Positions 63,587-64,000 of a stretch of DNA of 64,000 nucleotides are shown in pieces. This DNA is from Asaia bogorensis (GTDB lineage: Bacteria > Pseudomonadota > Alphaproteobacteria > Acetobacterales > Acetobacteraceae). The translations under genes were made by a program, and so were the position numbers. Below the pieces are notes generated by a model. That model had not been told where the DNA came from. It saw only the letters and a list, made by a program, of their open reading frames with translations, and did no database searches. How positions within the stretch are numbered: position 1 is the stretch's first letter; every line of letters begins with the position of its first letter. The DNA lies in assembly GCF_900465345.1 (NCBI RefSeq), contig NZ_UEGO01000030.1, forward strand, positions 16,185 through 80,184, in the 5' to 3' direction.

Positions 63587-63608
63587 CCGTGACATGATCA
63601 TGTCACGG
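63587..63608. repeat. 22-bp perfect palindrome upstream of the terminal gene
   Basis: CCGTGACATGATCATGTCACGG is fully self-complementary and is followed by TTTTCT. It lies 48 bases before the TTG at 63656, so it might be an operator for a dimeric regulator; as RNA it would form a hairpin with a U-run and might attenuate. Confidence 0.7.
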
Positions 63609-63655
63609 TTTTCTGCCAAGGATCTTCAAGCTTTCGGCCTACAGCAGGAGTTATA

Positions 63656-64000
63656 TTGCTGTCGTTTCACAATGTCCCGCGCTTTTCTGGTCACCCTGCG
63701 AAGGGGGCTGGGCTCGTCTCGTCTGTCCGGACGCCTCGTATGCGCTACTGCGTAACATTTGCCCTGCTCGTTCTCGTCTTGCGACCGGGTACGACGCTGG
63801 CGGAGAAGACAAAGGCAGGGGCAACGGGGAAGGAGGGGGGGGCGGACACAGCCTATCTGGGGGAAATTACCCCATCGAGTGATCCTGAACTCGCTCCTAT
63901 GGTTGAATCGGACTCCTCGTTCGTGTCGCTCCAGAAAACCAGGTCAGTGGATGCGTACGCTTTCGCCGGGCGTATCCCTGCCTCCTACTCTTACCTGACG
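63656..64000 (+). CDS. 5' part of an exported protein, possibly TamA-like (cut by window end)
   Basis: 115 codons, open to the last base. TTG 63656 is preferred because AGGAG (63646-63650) lies 5 bases before it; ATG 63740 is the alternative and lacks a ribosome binding site. The ATG start would give a cleaner signal peptide (MRYCVTFALLVLVLRPGTTLA). The later SFVSLQKTRSVDAYAFAGRI resembles the first POTRA region of alphaproteobacterial TamA proteins; this match is from memory of the family pattern and is tentative. A run of eight G (63835-63842) lies in the coding part, a possible slippage site. Confidence 0.5.
   Translation, partial: MLSFHNVPRFSGHPAKGAGLVSSVRTPRMRYCVTFALLVLVLRPGTTLAEKTKAGATGKEGGADTAYLGEITPSSDPELAPMVESDSSFVSLQKTRSVDAYAFAGRIPASYSYLT

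Overview
The window looks like the chromosome of an alphaproteobacterium, most likely an acetic acid bacterium (Acetobacteraceae; Asaia, Kozakia or Gluconobacter relatives are plausible). This rests on high G+C coding sequence, the miaB-phoH-ybeY-corC order, an alphaproteobacterial-type long SMC, a class Ia ribonucleotide reductase with tandem NrdR boxes, a gluconate permease, and a lipid A/Kdo cluster. Genus is an inference; no rRNA gene or other species-level marker is present, and I found no tRNA, rRNA or CRISPR array.

Layout. 1-4.0 kb is accessory: a decayed IS3-family element at the left edge, then a more AT-rich capsule/polysaccharide export set (outer-membrane exporter, ABC ATPase, BexC/KpsE-type inner-membrane protein, but no ABC permease), closed by a second IS3 end in opposite orientation. 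4.0-9.3 kb holds housekeeping genes (ArsC-like, HNH, gluQ, a tiny LptM-like lipoprotein, argH, N-formylglutamate amidohydrolase, aroE). 9.4-14.4 kb is one tightly packed + strand run: coaE-dnaQ-GT9-GT4-asnB, with 4-11 bp overlaps or a 3-base gap at each junction. 14.5-17.3 kb: dihydroorotase, a small lipoprotein, a class A beta-lactamase. 17.4-21.5 kb: the conserved yfgM-like/bamB/der set plus an isochorismatase-family hydrolase. 21.6-29.9 kb: gluconate permease, dienelactone hydrolase plus MFS pump, ubiA with a methyltransferase, rsmE, gshA, lolA.

30-41 kb is envelope-rich: rsmI divergent from an LpoA/LppC-type lipoprotein, then a - strand lipid A/Kdo cluster (DUF374-WaaA fusion, lpxK, lpxL-type acyltransferase), a universal stress protein, pdxH, and fabI-aroC. 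41-45.4 kb is nrdA-(META-domain protein)-nrdB under two NrdR boxes. 45.6-52.9 kb: TrmN6-like methyltransferase, polyprenyl diphosphate synthase, pyrE-murI, a small gene with a Fur-like operator, gltA, SixA-like phosphatase, chorismate mutase and a metallophosphoesterase. 52.9-62.2 kb is one long - strand block: miaB-phoH-ybeY-corC-dsbA-like-smc. The end carries plsC and the start of a possible TamA-like outer-membrane assembly gene.

Themes: chromosomally dispersed steps of one chemistry sit close together (aroE, aroC, chorismate mutase, ubiA and polyprenyl synthase all serve chorismate/ubiquinone), and many genes build or service the outer membrane (lptM-like, bamB, lolA, lpoA, lpxL, lpxK, waaA, fabI, plsC, TamA-like). 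Most of the window is ordinary core genome. The points I would look at first are the IS-bracketed export island without its permease, the acyltransferase-WaaA fusion, the META protein wedged between nrdA and nrdB, the Fur-box-controlled 78-residue orphan, and a G8 tract that breaks the reading frame in front of the phosphoesterase.
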